This document shows, piece by piece, positions 10,606 through 21,700 of a stretch of 64,000 nucleotides of DNA (position 1 is its first letter; every line of letters starts with the position of its first letter). This DNA is from Trema orientale (lineage: Eukaryota; Streptophyta; Magnoliopsida; Rosales; Cannabaceae). Where the stretch lies: contig JXTC01000038.1 of the NCBI GenBank assembly GCA_002914845.1, forward strand, positions 231,762 to 295,761. The letters are read 5' to 3'. The notes under the pieces were generated by a model. It was given only the letters and a program-made list of their open reading frames with translations, searched no databases and had not been told where the DNA came from. The translations under genes and the position numbers were made by a program.

Positions 10606-11970
10606 TGTACATATTGGCACTGCACCTGGAAGTCATTTAATAGTTACGCTTGTAAATACTTACAACTATGCATGGATTCTAAAGAAGAAAATCGAGTCAT
10701 TCTCTCTTTCAAGAGCAGCGTTTATTACTTTTGTCACATTTAATTTTTCTCGGTTTCGTTTTTCTACCAACTTTCGCCAGAGTTGTAGACCATTGATTTG
10801 TTTCTAGTTATATATTATATATATATAGGTTGACAACTTGGTAGGTATTTTTTTTTTAACCGTTAGATTATCATCTAATAGTGATCCAACGGTTATAATA
10901 AACTGCATAAAAAGACGTACATTATTAATATTTTTTTTCTCTTTTACTTTTTAATATAAAAATATCATCTAATAATAATGATCCAACTGTTATAAAAAGA
11001 CGTGTATCATTAATATTTTTTTTTTACTTTTTAATATTAAAAAATATGTATGATAAATATTCATTGGTCAAAATAATACTTATGTATATGAAAAAAAAAA
11101 AGTACATATTAGATTGGTGCCCTATATATATATATATATTTACTTGTATTTATAAACCGTAATCTATATCCAAAGTAATTATTAGTGCTTTGTTAACTTG
11201 TATGCTTAAAGTCAAACCTACGGGACCCTATGATTGGTTCACTAGCTATGAAGTTTTTTTTTTTTTGAGGGGAAGCTATGAAGTTAAGAACAGAGTTTAA
11301 GAGACAATAATTTTTTTCACTATGATTGGTTCACTATGCAGTTTAATTAAGAACTGAGTGTTAGATCTCATGAGTAGTATAGGATAATTTTGTAAATCGG
11401 CAAGACTTCTTATTTATGATTATATCAGGTGAGAAAACAAAAAAACTAACTAAAAATAAATGTGTTGTGGTGGAGTGAAATACTAATTATATGCGAACAC
11501 TCCATTATTCTTTTTTGTTCATTTAATTTTTTAATTAAATATTTTCTTATTTGGTTATAAACTTATGTCTATATTAACAATTAAAGAAATTTTGAAAGGA
11601 TGTAGTTTCTCCAATTTCTAATCTTCTTTCTTTTTTCGGGAAATTTTTTTTGGGTATGTTTTTGTCATCTTCAAGTAATCACCATAATAACAAATGATAT
11701 TATTTTTACTTTCACAATTTCTCAACCAAATTAATTGACAACAAAGCTAGGAAATTACTAGAATTCCAAACGTTCACTCTCTCCCTTGAAATTTCCAGAG
11801 ACATTACTAGAATTTCTCTCAAGCTTTTTCTTCCAACACTGGTGCTTCCCACACTGGCACTGGCTCTTCTTCTTCGACCCCAATACTTCACCCTCTTCAT
11901 CTTTCCAATCCTCCACTTCATTCTTTCCCATAACAGTACCACTACTACTGCTTGTAACCATAGAAATCGA
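10590..11970 (-). repeat. Segmental duplication, copy B (3' part and flank of the gag-like gene)
   Basis: Partner of 8,615-9,715. It contains the 3' end of the intact gag-like ORF plus its downstream flank, and it is longer than copy A because a MITE of about 300 bp sits at 10,827-11,123. Shared words include TATAAACCGTAATCTATATC (8,855 and 11,149) and GACCCTATGATTGGTTCACT or close variants. Confidence 0.85.
10827..11123. mobile_element. MITE inserted in a TA-rich site inside duplication copy B
   Basis: The left end is AGGTTGACAACTTGGTAGGTA followed by a T run. The right end, read in reverse complement, is AGGGCACCAATCTAATATGT followed by a T run. They form imperfect inverted ends, each bordered by a TATATA stretch. 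Copy A of the duplication lacks it (TATATATAGGCTTACTTGTA at about 8,830), so it was inserted after the duplication or lost cleanly from copy A. It has no coding. A short relative is at 18,652-18,706. The superfamily is not assigned; a TA target would fit Tc1/mariner (Stowaway), but the ends do not look like canonical Stowaway. Confidence 0.6.
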
Positions 11971-13071
11971 CCTCCCAAACTCCTTCACAGCTTCATTACT
12001 CCCATTAATTTTCTTCTCTAAATCAACACTTGAACCCTCCTCCTTACTCTGCAACCAAAGCTTTCTCATTTTCTCCCTGATCTCGCAACCTTTCTCATCG
12101 TGAATCCCATCACAAAAACCACACTTCATTGGGACAATTCGTCGAACACCTCGTATGCATTTCACTTGCTCAAAGCTGAAAGCGAGCCTCAACGCTTCGT
12201 TCAAAGAACAGGGCTTTTGGGGGATAACCCAATCACGAAAATCTTCCCTAAGTCCATCAATGAAAACCCCTTTATGCAAATCTTCGCCAAGTCCATGGTC
12301 CGGCCATTTCATCAAAATCCACTGCAATCTCAAGAAGTAGGACCGAACCGGTTCCTCGTTGCCTTGATTGATCACCATGAGTTGGGACCTTAACTGCTCG
12401 TCCGGTTCGATCTTACCGTAGGCCTGCAAGAACGACGACTTGATTTCTTCCCAAGCCAGAGACGAAGAGTAAGGCTCTATGTTCAAATCGTACCAAAGGG
12501 CAGACTCGTCTTCGAGCGTGACCGGGAAGATCTTGGTCATCATATCAATGGAGGAAACATTGTTCGCCCTGCATACTTTGGCGAAACGGCTTAAATGGGT
12601 AATAGGGCATTCGTCCGAAGTGCCACGAAAGATCGGAAATGGGGCAATATTCATGAACGTCGAAGGGGTTTGCGTACTAGGTTTTGAAAGATAATTCGGA
12701 GTGTTCGAAGCCGAACAAGCCGAATTTGCATTAAGAACACTATTAGTCCCTTGAGAAACTGGCCTGCTGTTTGCCTGAGAGGAAAACTGCTCTGTCAAGG
12801 GTTGATCAAATAAAGAATCTGATGCTGAATAAGAAGAAGCATAGCCGCCCCTGCCGCTGTCGTCGTCATCATCGTTCGCTGACTGTTGATTGTCAAACTC
12901 GCTGTCGTTTGCATTATGATTAGATCGGCCTGAAACGCTGGCGAAATCATCGTATGCGTCATCTTGGCCGGTTCTGCGACGATGTTTGCGTCGGGAGGCA
13001 TAATTAACGGTGGTGGAGGATTTCGGGGTGGAATTAGTCTTAAATGAATATTTTCCTACTCTGTACGTCAT
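11758..13071 (-). CDS. Gag-like protein, candidate domesticated retrotransposon gag
   Basis: An uninterrupted 437-codon single-exon ORF. Residues 1-55 are basic and Ser/Thr-rich (RRKHRRR at 28-33). Residues 56-71 are acidic (a run of six Asp, 67-72 region). Residues about 75-140 are low-complexity Ser/Asn/Gln. Residues about 145-300 resemble the retrotransposon gag core (FPIFRGTSDECPITHLSRF, then ALWYDLN and WEEIKSSFLQAY). A zinc-knuckle-like motif follows, with C317, C320, H324 and C329 (spacing C-x2-C-x3-H-x4-C, one residue short of the usual CCHC). The tail has a Cys cluster (C405, C407, C412). No protease, RT or integrase lies on either side, and no flanking LTRs were found. In this window the other retroelement reading frames are riddled with stops, so an intact frame here suggests selection or recent insertion. 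Function is unknown. The ATG at 13,071 is the first in frame. A TATATATA-like word sits at about 13,424-13,435 on the minus strand. Confidence 0.65.
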   Translation of the reverse strand: MTYRVGKYSFKTNSTPKSSTTVNYASRRKHRRRTGQDDAYDDFASVSGRSNHNANDSEFDNQQSANDDDDDSGRGGYASSYSASDSLFDQPLTEQFSSQANSRPVSQGTNSVLNANSACSASNTPNYLSKPSTQTPSTFMNIAPFPIFRGTSDECPITHLSRFAKVCRANNVSSIDMMTKIFPVTLEDESALWYDLNIEPYSSSLAWEEIKSSFLQAYGKIEPDEQLRSQLMVINQGNEEPVRSYFLRLQWILMKWPDHGLGEDLHKGVFIDGLREDFRDWVIPQKPCSLNEALRLAFSFEQVKCIRGVRRIVPMKCGFCDGIHDEKGCEIREKMRKLWLQSKEEGSSVDLEKKINGSNEAVKEFGRSISMVTSSSSGTVMGKNEVEDWKDEEGEVLGSKKKSQCQCGKHQCWKKKLERNSSNVSGNFKGESERLEF

Positions 13072-13722
13072 GATATGTTGTAAATGTAGTGTTAGATTGC
13101 TTTGAAAGAAGATTAAGAAGATTGGAATGAATACTAATTCGTGTAAGTTTTGGTTTCATACAAGGAGAGAAACTGTGGGTTAGTAAGGAAAAGCCTTTTT
13201 GATAAGATGCAAAGAAAAAACTTTAACTACCGGTTCCAGTTGGTTACTCGTTTAATCGGAGAGGCGCGAATAGCGACGGTTTGGGAATTGGGAGTGGGAG
13301 TTTCAGGTGTTGACTTTGTAATTTCAGGGCACTTAATCAGATTATCTGGACGGCTATGCGAGGGTTAATTTTTCTTATCATCGTGACTCAAGTCATTAGA
13401 AAATTAGTTACACAAAACGTTTTCAGTTTATATATAATAGCTTTTTATGCAAGACGATCCGTCATTTTAGAGAAAGTAATCGATACAAAACGCCATGTGG
13501 AGAGCTTGCTGGCAGTGGCACAGGCATGTGCTTGCGCTAGAAAATTGAATTACCAAGGAAACAAAACAAATAACTTTCATAAAACTTCACCCAAAAAGAG
13601 TACTTGCGTACGTACAAATTTGTCCATATCATAACATAAACAGTTGCATAAAAAGCATATGATTAACCAAAGTATTATATCTTTCAAAAAAATAGATATT
13701 ATGTATAGTATTATTGTTCATA
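13072..13722. other. Intergenic stretch upstream of the gag-like gene and downstream of HIPP
   Basis: It must hold the promoter of the gag-like gene and the 3' end of the HIPP gene, both transcribed leftward. It is relatively GC-richer at 13,240-13,330 than the surroundings. Plus-strand ORFs here have no recognisable domains. Confidence 0.5.
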
Positions 13723-14697
13723 TTACATTATGGAACAACCGTGAGGGTTTTCATCACTAAAAGCAGCACCGGTTTGGTACCCAAAGATGGTGGAGCGCCC
13801 AGGATTATAGTACCCACGATCATAACTATCATAACCATGTTTGTAGTAGTTATAGGACGAAGAAGGCTGTGGCGCGTAGTGTGTAACCGGGCCATTGCAA
13901 TGGTGTTGGTTGTGATAAGGGTTAGTGAAGTTTTGGTACTCATCAGGATGGTAGGGCAACTGCCAGAGCTCCGCTCGCCTTCCGGTCTTCCTAACAGCCT
14001 TCAGAACCTTCTTCTGGTCGGCGTATCCCGTGACCGTCACCTTCTGCAAGTTCATGTCTATGTCTACGTCGTCCACACCTGAGTATAAGCACATAATCCA
14101 AAAATATTCTCATATTACTAATAATTCTGATTGGTACTGTTGATTGATATAAATGCATGTTTATATGGCATGAGCAATGCTATGGGTATCACTGATGTCC
14201 AGCATCACAATAACGTGTTTGTCTATTACTAGATGATTCTAATTAATAAACTGAGTCGCACATAGGTCTACACTAGTAACAGACTAACACATTAGATGGT
14301 GCTAGGCATATATGCTGGTCCATAACATTATTCTTTTAAATTAGTACTACTAATTATAATGTTGATATAAAGCATGTTTTTAGCATATATACCTTTGAGT
14401 TTTTGAAGTGTACTTTTGACCTTGCTTTGGCATCCGGCGCAATCCATATGTACTCTCATCTCTATGATCTGATCATAATGAATGTAATATTTGATTAACA
14501 TCAATCATGATTCATATGCATGATAAACTCATATGATTCTAAATCGGCCATTAACTGTCAAGGCAATATAAATATCTGTTGTAATTTATATGATATAAAT
14601 ATACACAGCATATTATAGCTAGGCATATGGCAGCAAAAGAAGAAAAAAAAAGAAAAAAGGTACAATTATAATATAAATACAGCCTGCTTACCGTCAT
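13723..14697 (-). CDS. HIPP: Heavy-metal-associated isoprenylated plant protein (HIPP28-like), 3 exons
   Basis: Exons on the minus strand are 14,697-14,692, 14,468-14,393 and 14,078-13,723, all with GT-AG introns. They join in frame to 145 aa. The N-terminus MTIIEMRVHMDCAGCQSKV holds an HMA domain (residues about 3-65) with the metal-binding CxxC pair Cys12 and Cys15. The middle (VTVTGYADQKKVLKAVRKTG, 41-60) completes the HMA fold. Residues 75-130 are rich in Tyr, His and Asn. The C-terminus is CSIM, a CaaX box for farnesylation. Family knowledge: HIPPs bind metal ions through the HMA domain and attach to membranes through the lipid. The exon layout and sequence resemble the Arabidopsis HIPP28 group from memory; the exact member number is uncertain. 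The first coding exon has only two codons, which is why a shorter single-exon reading would miss the metal-binding half. Confidence 0.9.
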
Positions 14698-14811
14698 ATT
14701 GTGATTGCCTAAAGAAATTGAAAAATATGCAATAAGAAGATATCTAAGCTTATAGAGTTTGACAAAATTCAGTAAGAATATGAGATATATCTTTAAGGTC
14801 TGTTCCTTTCA

Positions 14812-14822
14812 ATATATATATA
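14812..14822 (-). promoter_or_regulatory. Putative TATA box of the HIPP gene
   Basis: TATATATATAT on the minus strand, about 115 bases upstream of the HIPP start codon at 14,697, followed downstream by AAGATATATCTCATA. The position fits a TATA box with a 5' untranslated region of about 80 bases. No transcript evidence is available. Confidence 0.45.
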
Positions 14823-17740
14823 GACATTTTTCTCTCACACATCAATTGTCCATATATAGTTGCCCATGAATCATGATATTAATTAACAATAAGTTAAATA
14901 ATTTCTTGGTCGTACATAAATTATGAATTTTATGCACCGACTTTTGTTTCAAACAACTGCCTTGCAGGTGACAGAAATGGATCCATGAAGCAACCCCCAT
15001 TATTCACATGAACCCCTAAACCAGTAGAAAGCATCCACGTGCTATATCAACGGTAAAGAAGTTCCTCAGCACTTTGTTTTCTCCATGGGCTTCCATATCC
15101 TGAAGCTACAATAAGGTTTTTAATACAGGCATTGACGATTTTCTATTAGTTTCTTCAATAACTGCTTCAGCAATATAACTAATTGGAAACTAAATTAAAC
15201 CAGGTACATTTAAGCCACAATCAGGTGCGTGCAAAAGACGCGCGGTATTCTTGGCTCTTTGGTACAAGTTTATGTACAAGCACGCTCCTTGAAATGGAGT
15301 AGTATATATGAATATATATAAATATGTATTATATAGGCATTTCTCATAATTTAAAATGGTATATGATTGACATATAGAGTTGACCCTTGGGAGGTTGAGA
15401 AAGCTTGCACATGAAAAGCGACCTTACCGGATCATGTTTAATGCTTTCAGTGCTTGTTTACTGTTAAACTACTCAAACGAAGCCTCAAAATAAGGGAGCG
15501 CTATGGTGCACATGTTCATATTCCTATAGTACTATAGTTTAATTAATTTAGAAAGAGAAATAAGAAGGAATGTACGGGTTTTACAAGATCAGCTTTAATA
15601 ACAAAATAAAATGGCTACATACTTCTAATGTTTTATTTTCATAAGTTGATCTGAGCTAGAATTAAGTACTGATTAATGGTAGGACGCTTAGCTAGTATAT
15701 GATAACTCTTACATAGAATTCTAATGTGTTCGAATTTTTTTTTATAGCTAATTTGTTATGTTACCATTACATGCAGGAAGAAATTTGATTAATTGAATGA
15801 TAAGGAGAAGAAAGGTGTAACTACATAGCAAATTAAATACTTACATCCTCTTGTACTGGGTGCATGGCTTTGCCTCTTAGTTAGTTGAGTTTCTTGTTGT
15901 ATTTATGATGCTGTAGGGCTTAGGGTTATCAATGAGAAATTAGAAACCAATTACTTAGATTACAAATGATTCTTTTCATTAACAGGGTCTCAGAGAACTC
16001 AGGGTAGACTTGGAGAACTCAATGGAGGCTTCTGCTTCCTCAACAACCAAATTAGTTTTGTTCAGTCACTGATCAATTTTAGTAAAGCTTGATACCAGTG
16101 CTTTATGCGATCAAATTAAGGCCACAAATTACAACAATTCATTAAATCAAGTTCGTCGATTCCTTTAAAGTTTCTCAATTATAAATTCTGATGATTAAGC
16201 TCAAGGAAAAGTGAAAATTTGTGTTTTAAGAATTCACAAGATGCAGACAATGTGAAAGTCAATGTCTTTCTTCCCGCAAATAATGAGGAAAGTGAACTTT
16301 ATTTATTTATTAATTTGCATTCTTTCAACTATTTAGTTTTGATTTTTTTAAATATATTTTTACCTTAAAAAGTAATGCTACTCATCCTAACAAATTATCT
16401 TGAAAAAATAATTAACTTCAATAATGTTACATTATGCCACTCGTTAACATCTAATCCATGCTATTCTTATTGTATATATTTATCACATGTGACCTAAATT
16501 GTCATATCATTCGATTTAACTTTCAAGATAATTTATCATAAAGATTAGCACTTCCCATTTTCTTATTGCTCTGAGAGTTTTTTTTTTTTTTTACCTCGTC
16601 TTTCTAATAAAAAGGCACCTGCTCCGTACTTGTGTAGTAGTTGGTAACTTTGCCTAAAAAATGTCTTAACCTAAAGATTTGTCTTATATATTTACGTTGA
16701 CGTACACAATTAAAGAAGGTATTAGTGTTAAAAACACAACATACAACTCTTATGAAGTGGAATAAAGTGAACGGTCCAGTTCGTTCTTTCTCACTTATAA
16801 CATTGGCGTGGCGATAGAGGTGAGGAAATGTGACGTCTCTTACGATGGCTCTAGTTGGATCACTCATACGGGCTATACCAATTTATCTAACATGGGTAAT
16901 TGCATCATATCAATTTTGGTTCTATGCCACATAACATTGATCTTGAACTGATCTTTTTTTTCCAAAGAAAAAAAAAAAAAAAGAGATCGCAATGGCACGA
17001 TAGAAACAAGTTTTGCTTGGGAGAAAACTATCCTTGTTCTTTTGAAAAATATCCTTTGGCCTAAAATATCCTTTTTAGACCAAAATACTCCCAAGATGTT
17101 AAAAAAGGAAACAAAAAATTATCCGAAATCATTGGACGCCTTGTGTTATTTTTAGGTGTGTTAAAGATCCAAAACTAATTAAATGCTACCGATCAAAATT
17201 TACCTCTTATTCTAGTGTGTGCTTCCGGAGGAGCGCGCATGCAAGAACGAAGTTTAAGCTTGATGCAAATAGCTAAAATATCTTCTGCTTTATATGATTA
17301 TTAATCAAATAAAATGTTATTTTATATAGCAATCCTTACATCTCCTAATACTTCAAAAAATAGATTATTTTGCAAAGTGTCCCTTATAAGAAGGAATAAA
17401 TGCTTTCACTACAGAGACTGCATCATTGGGCAGATGTGACATATACCTTGCAAATTTAAGTGAATTCTCTGAGTCGTGAGAAATTTAAGATTGTCCTCCT
17501 GTCATTTATACTTTCAAATCTATGCAAATTTTCCTGAAAACACCCTTGTTATGAGCTCATGAATGATATCAGAAAACTTAATCTCCCGGGGATGCTAGAC
17601 TTGCTAGTATCTGGACCTAGTACAACAAATATCATATTCTATATGGAACGTGTGATATTTGGAACAAAATTAGTTGCTATACTCTGGCTTATCTCAATAG
17701 CACCTAACAGCAGACTATGAAAAGAATGGTTTTTTCTAAC
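14823..17740. other. HIPP upstream region and non-coding AT-rich stretch
   Basis: No gene was recognised on either strand. Minus-strand ORFs at 16,604-17,094 have no domain signature. A run of T at about 16,579-16,592 and a mixed T/A inverted tract at 16,951-16,983 (TTTTTTTTCC then AAAGAAAAAAAA) are the only structural oddities. Confidence 0.5.
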
Positions 17741-17755
17741 TCTAAGAAGTCATTT

Positions 17756-18040
17756 TTTATTTTTGAACTGGAATGGGGAATCAGTGGGTGTCTTCACGCT
17801 CCCTTTAGGTCTCGCCTCCATTTGAAGGAAACGTTCCCTAGACCCATTGGTGGAACGACAAGATGCTTGTCCTTGTGTCTTCATTAGCTAGCAGGAATAC
17901 AGAGGGCCCACTTATTAGAGGGCACATTCTTAGAGTAGGAACTGAGCTCATATGCATCTATGGAGGCTCAAACCCCTAATCTACTAGAAGCGAAAACTCC
18001 GAATATGCGCCTTTGTCAGTATGCTACTACCACCAGTGGT
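17756..18040 (-). mobile_element. Probable SINE with 15-bp target-site duplication
   Basis: The word TCTAAGAAGTCATTT occurs exactly at 17,741-17,755 and again at 18,041-18,055 and brackets about 285 bases. Read on the minus strand, the insert ends in an A-rich tail (TTCAAAAATAAAAA) next to the repeat, as expected for LINE-mobilised sequence. It contains GGGGTTTGAGCCTCC about 70 bases from its head, which resembles a pol III B box. A convincing A box was not found. It has no coding. A processed transcript fragment is the alternative. Confidence 0.55.
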
Positions 18041-18055
18041 TCTAAGAAGTCATTT

Positions 18056-20501
18056 GTTACATAGTTTAATTAGAAAATAAGAAGTCAATATAATTCTTGG
18101 TACATGCATGTAGTCTTTTCTCACTCAAGTTCAAATACCATGTGTAGCACTAAAACACAAATTCAAATTCTGCTCTATATACACTACTTTCCATTTTCAA
18201 ATTGTCCTATTTTTTCCGTTCACTTTCACTTTTTGTGTGGAAAGATGTGCAAGAATAGGGTGTAGAAAGAGCTTGAAAGCCGAAATCCGATAGGTCAGCC
18301 CAAAACAAAAGAAATGACCACTATGATCGCAACGAAAAATATTGACAAATTTGGGAAAAACTACACATGAATACATGTTTTCTTAGACATGTCTACGCAA
18401 GGTAAGTGCTGTTGGAAAATGTTGTATAAGCATCATTGTAAGGTATCATTTTAAGGCTTAAAAGATGAGTGGAACTTATTTCATATTGTTGATAGATTAA
18501 AGTAAAATCATATTTACCTCCGTGAAAACATCGAATATCTATACTCATTTGTTCAAAATAGAATTTAGGTGAATGAAAACTTAATGCTAGCTCAAAATGC
18601 TCCCACAAGAAATTGGAAAATGCTAGAGGAAAAGTTAGATATATATATATATAGGTTGCCAATCCAATAGGTATTTTTTTTTTTTTAACCTATGTGTAGG
18701 TGCCCATATATATATATGTGCGCGCGAGCGCGCCATTTGTTAGGTAAAAAAATTTGTTGCTTAAAGAATGCTCTTTCATGTGTAGGCCTTGTTTGCGCGC
18801 ACCTAGTTTAGATGTGGAAATAATGTTTTTAAACATTTTAAAACATTTTTAGTGGCAATTTTCCGTTGAATCCGTGGCAATTTTTGGTGGAAAAAACTAT
18901 CATAATCTTTTGTAAGTGGAAAAAACTCATTGTAAAAGCATAACAATCATCCATTGGAGGCATTTTCTAGTGGAAAAAGTATAATAGTAAAAACTTTCTA
19001 AATATTTTTCTTTTGTAATTAACAGTCCTCTTTGAAGGTTCTATTTGGGAAAAAAAATAATTTCATGACATTTTAAAGAGCGTATAAAATTTTTAAATGT
19101 TTTAGCAAAATATCTTTCTAGGAAATAATCTCGGATTAATTCAGAGCATAAAAACTTATGTAACAGACCTCTCATAGAGTCCCCCGTTTTACTTTTTGGA
19201 TGTTCTATTTTTTCAAAACTGTGGAAAGAACTGTCATGACGTGTGGAAAGAATTGTCATGACGTTCTCCCCTGGAGGCCCCAATTTTTACTTTTTTGCCG
19301 TTCTATTTTTTCCAGACTGTGGAAACTAAAAACTGTCTTGACGTTATAAAATGTGTGTAAAGTTTTGGAGTTACATGTAACTCATGACCATTTTTAAATA
19401 TTTTTGTAAAACACTTTTCTAGGAAATAATTCTAGATTAATTCAGAGCATAAAAACTTTTGTAACAACCCGCCCTTGAAGTCCTATAAATTGACTCAATT
19501 TTCACTCATTCCATGCGCCAAAAACAGAAGCGAAAGTCTTCTTCCTTTCTTTGCTCTCAGTTTCGAAGTTCCTCCAAGAGTTTTAAGTTTAGTGTGATAG
19601 AGTTCTGTTTTGATAATGGTCAGTTCACCAAAGTGGCTTCATGGTGCAACGATAGAGTTCTAAAGAGGCTGTGCGATACACAGAGTCTCGTTTCAACTTT
19701 ACGTTTCTTAATATATTTGTTATTATAGTTTCTACACAAATACAAAAATATCGGAATCGATAGAAATATCAGTTACCTAAAATTAAGCAAAAATTAAGAA
19801 TACTATATCATATCAGTGGAAATATCGGAAAAAATATAGAAATTCATTTGAAACATAGAAAAGTAAAAAAAAAAAAAATTAGTATAATTTATAACCACGT
19901 GATTATTATATTCTTGGAAATACATAAATATATACAAACATGGAGAAGGAAGTACAATTAGATAAAAGAAATATACATTACGAGGAGAGTCAATGCATTA
20001 GAAAAAAATCACATGTGTAATATAATATATTTGAGGTTTTAAAAATATTTATAGTTAAATACACATTGAAATATATAAGGTATATTGTGTATATAATGTG
20101 TGAACAGTTGTAAAATTATTATAATTTTAAAATCCTTTTAAAAAAGAAAATTTGTTAATGTTCATTTTTTCTTCGATTCTGAAATTTCCTCGAAGTTTCT
20201 CTGCAATTCCATGAAATTTTAGAAAAATTATATTACATATTCCCATTATTGATATTCCACCAAAATTTTGCTGATATTTCCTAAAATTTTCTTGATATTT
20301 TTCTGAAAATTTTTTTACCTCTAAAAGATATTTCGGTACCCTTTATTTTTCGAAATTTTGGTGAAGTCCAGTGAAATTTTTGTCCTTGCTTCCACATAAT
20401 ATTTAGTTTCCAGATCTGTTTTTCTTTTCAATTGTATCTTTTTGCATATTTTGCCTAAGAAGTATGTTGTTTTTGGTCCTTCTTGTAGGGACTCCTTTCA
20501 A
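18056..20501. other. Non-coding stretch with a degenerate ~300-bp duplication
   Basis: No gene was supported. A segment at about 19,060-19,260 recurs in diverged form at about 19,300-19,480: both contain CTAGGAAATAAT then ATTAATTCAGAGCATAAAAA, and TTCTATTTTTTC then ACTGTGGAAA. At 19,740-20,350 several words such as GATATTTC and ATATCGGAA recur without a clear period. Confidence 0.5.
18652..18706. repeat. Short relative of the 10,827-11,123 MITE
   Basis: AGGTTGCCAATCCAATAGGTA plus a T run, then AACC, then TAGGTGCCC, flanked on both sides by TATATATA. The two ends match the ends of the MITE in duplication copy B, with nearly all of the interior missing. It looks like an internal-deletion derivative. 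Confidence 0.45.
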
Positions 20502-21021
20502 TAGGGGTGCACAACGGGCTGGCTCGGTGGGTAGCAGGCAGTTTGTGCGGTTTTATTTTTTGATAGTTTTGAAAATGCTCAACCCATAACTGCCCAATTA
20601 AATAGCGGATTGGGTGGCTTTTTTGCGGCTGGGTACAGCCGGTTATGGTGGGTTTGCTTGACATATTCGGATGATCTAAAAACTAATCAATAATCAAACT
20701 AAAATATATTTTCAAAGAAGTATGACAGAGAAGAACTAAACTTAAGAGAGCTAAAATCAAGTAGAAAGTAAAAGAAACTCTTAAAATGTCATAATATATA
20801 ACCTCAATAAAACATAGAATTTGAAGAGTTTAAAACTAAGTAATTAAGTCCCATAGAGTTTAGGGGCACGTCTAATGTAGGCTTCCTAAAAATGGCCCTA
20901 AGTAAGGCTGCCTAACGAGAGTAGTTAGATTTGAAATGAGTGGCAATGATGTGCCTTAGATAGTTAGTAAATATGGAGTGAAGTTCACTTGATTTACCTA
21001 TACTAAACCCGGTTTCAACCC

Positions 21022-21025
<4 letters not shown>

Positions 21026-21058
<33 letters not shown>
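21026..21058 (+). repeat. (TC)n microsatellite
   Basis: About 16 uninterrupted TC units at the inner edge of the left terminal inverted repeat. The right repeat lacks this tract at the mirrored position. Confidence 0.95.
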
Positions 21059-21064
<6 letters not shown>

Positions 21065-21099
21065 AGGACTCGATTACTCTCTCTTTCTTAAGTTGGTGT

Positions 21100-21700
21100 C
21101 TCTCGATCACGTTTTCTCTCGATCAAGTCTAAACAAATTCCTCTGACCAGCTAGTGAACCCTTCTCCTCCATCGTGGTGATAGTGGCTGCAAAGAGCGTG
21201 TTGTCAACATCAATATCGAATGCAATGTTTCTCCTCAAATTGTTGATGTACCGCGCCATTTTGCCGTCGTTGCCATAGAAATTCTCCACAATATTCCTAT
21301 TTGAGAGGTACTCCACGTCCCTGTTGGTGTTAACCAGGCAATCAAGGAGCGTCACGTACGTGGTGAAGTGCTTCGTGCACGACTATGGCACTACTTGAAC
21401 GCCAGGCAGTTGAGCAGAAATGACGTTGTGAAGTCATCGATCATGATCAGCGCCATGCTCAGCACACCGCGGTGGAACCCCATGCAGAGGAAGCTGTCCT
21501 CCTCCCCACCCTTGGCCCAGGCGAGCTTGATCCCAGCCCGGCAGAGCTTCGAGATGCAGTGGATTATGTGGCTCGGTGCACTACGCCTGTCCCGCGGCTC
21601 CAGGTGGTTCGGTGGGATCAAGCTCCACCGCATCAGATCCAGTAGGTGCCATGGCCTCAAATCTCGATGCAGCTTCTTGATCGTGCCTTCGGCTCTCTAC
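21100..21700 (-). pseudogene. Captured DUF247 (UPF0481) gene fragment
   Basis: On the minus strand two ORFs in different frames read as consecutive parts of the C-terminal half of a DUF247 protein. The first (21,660-21,391) contains HLLDLMRWSLIPP, CISKLCRAGIKLAWAKGGE and GVLSMALIMIDDFTTSF. The second (21,355-21,107) contains LLDCLVNTNRDVEYLSNRN and IVENFYGNDGKMARYINNL. These match the family pattern of a conserved AGIKF block, a PPL-IDD block and a final DCLINT-DVELL block. A frameshift separates them, and both N-terminal and membrane-anchor ends are missing. The base composition is much GC-richer than the flanks, in keeping with captured coding DNA. Confidence 0.65.

Noticed and set aside
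13150..13634. Plus-strand ORFs between the gag-like gene and HIPP
   Set aside because: No recognised domain, no splice-supported extension, and both neighbours are transcribed the other way.
13714..14082. 122-codon plus-strand ORF
   Set aside because: It is antisense to the last HIPP exon; the minus-strand reading has an HMA domain and CaaX box.
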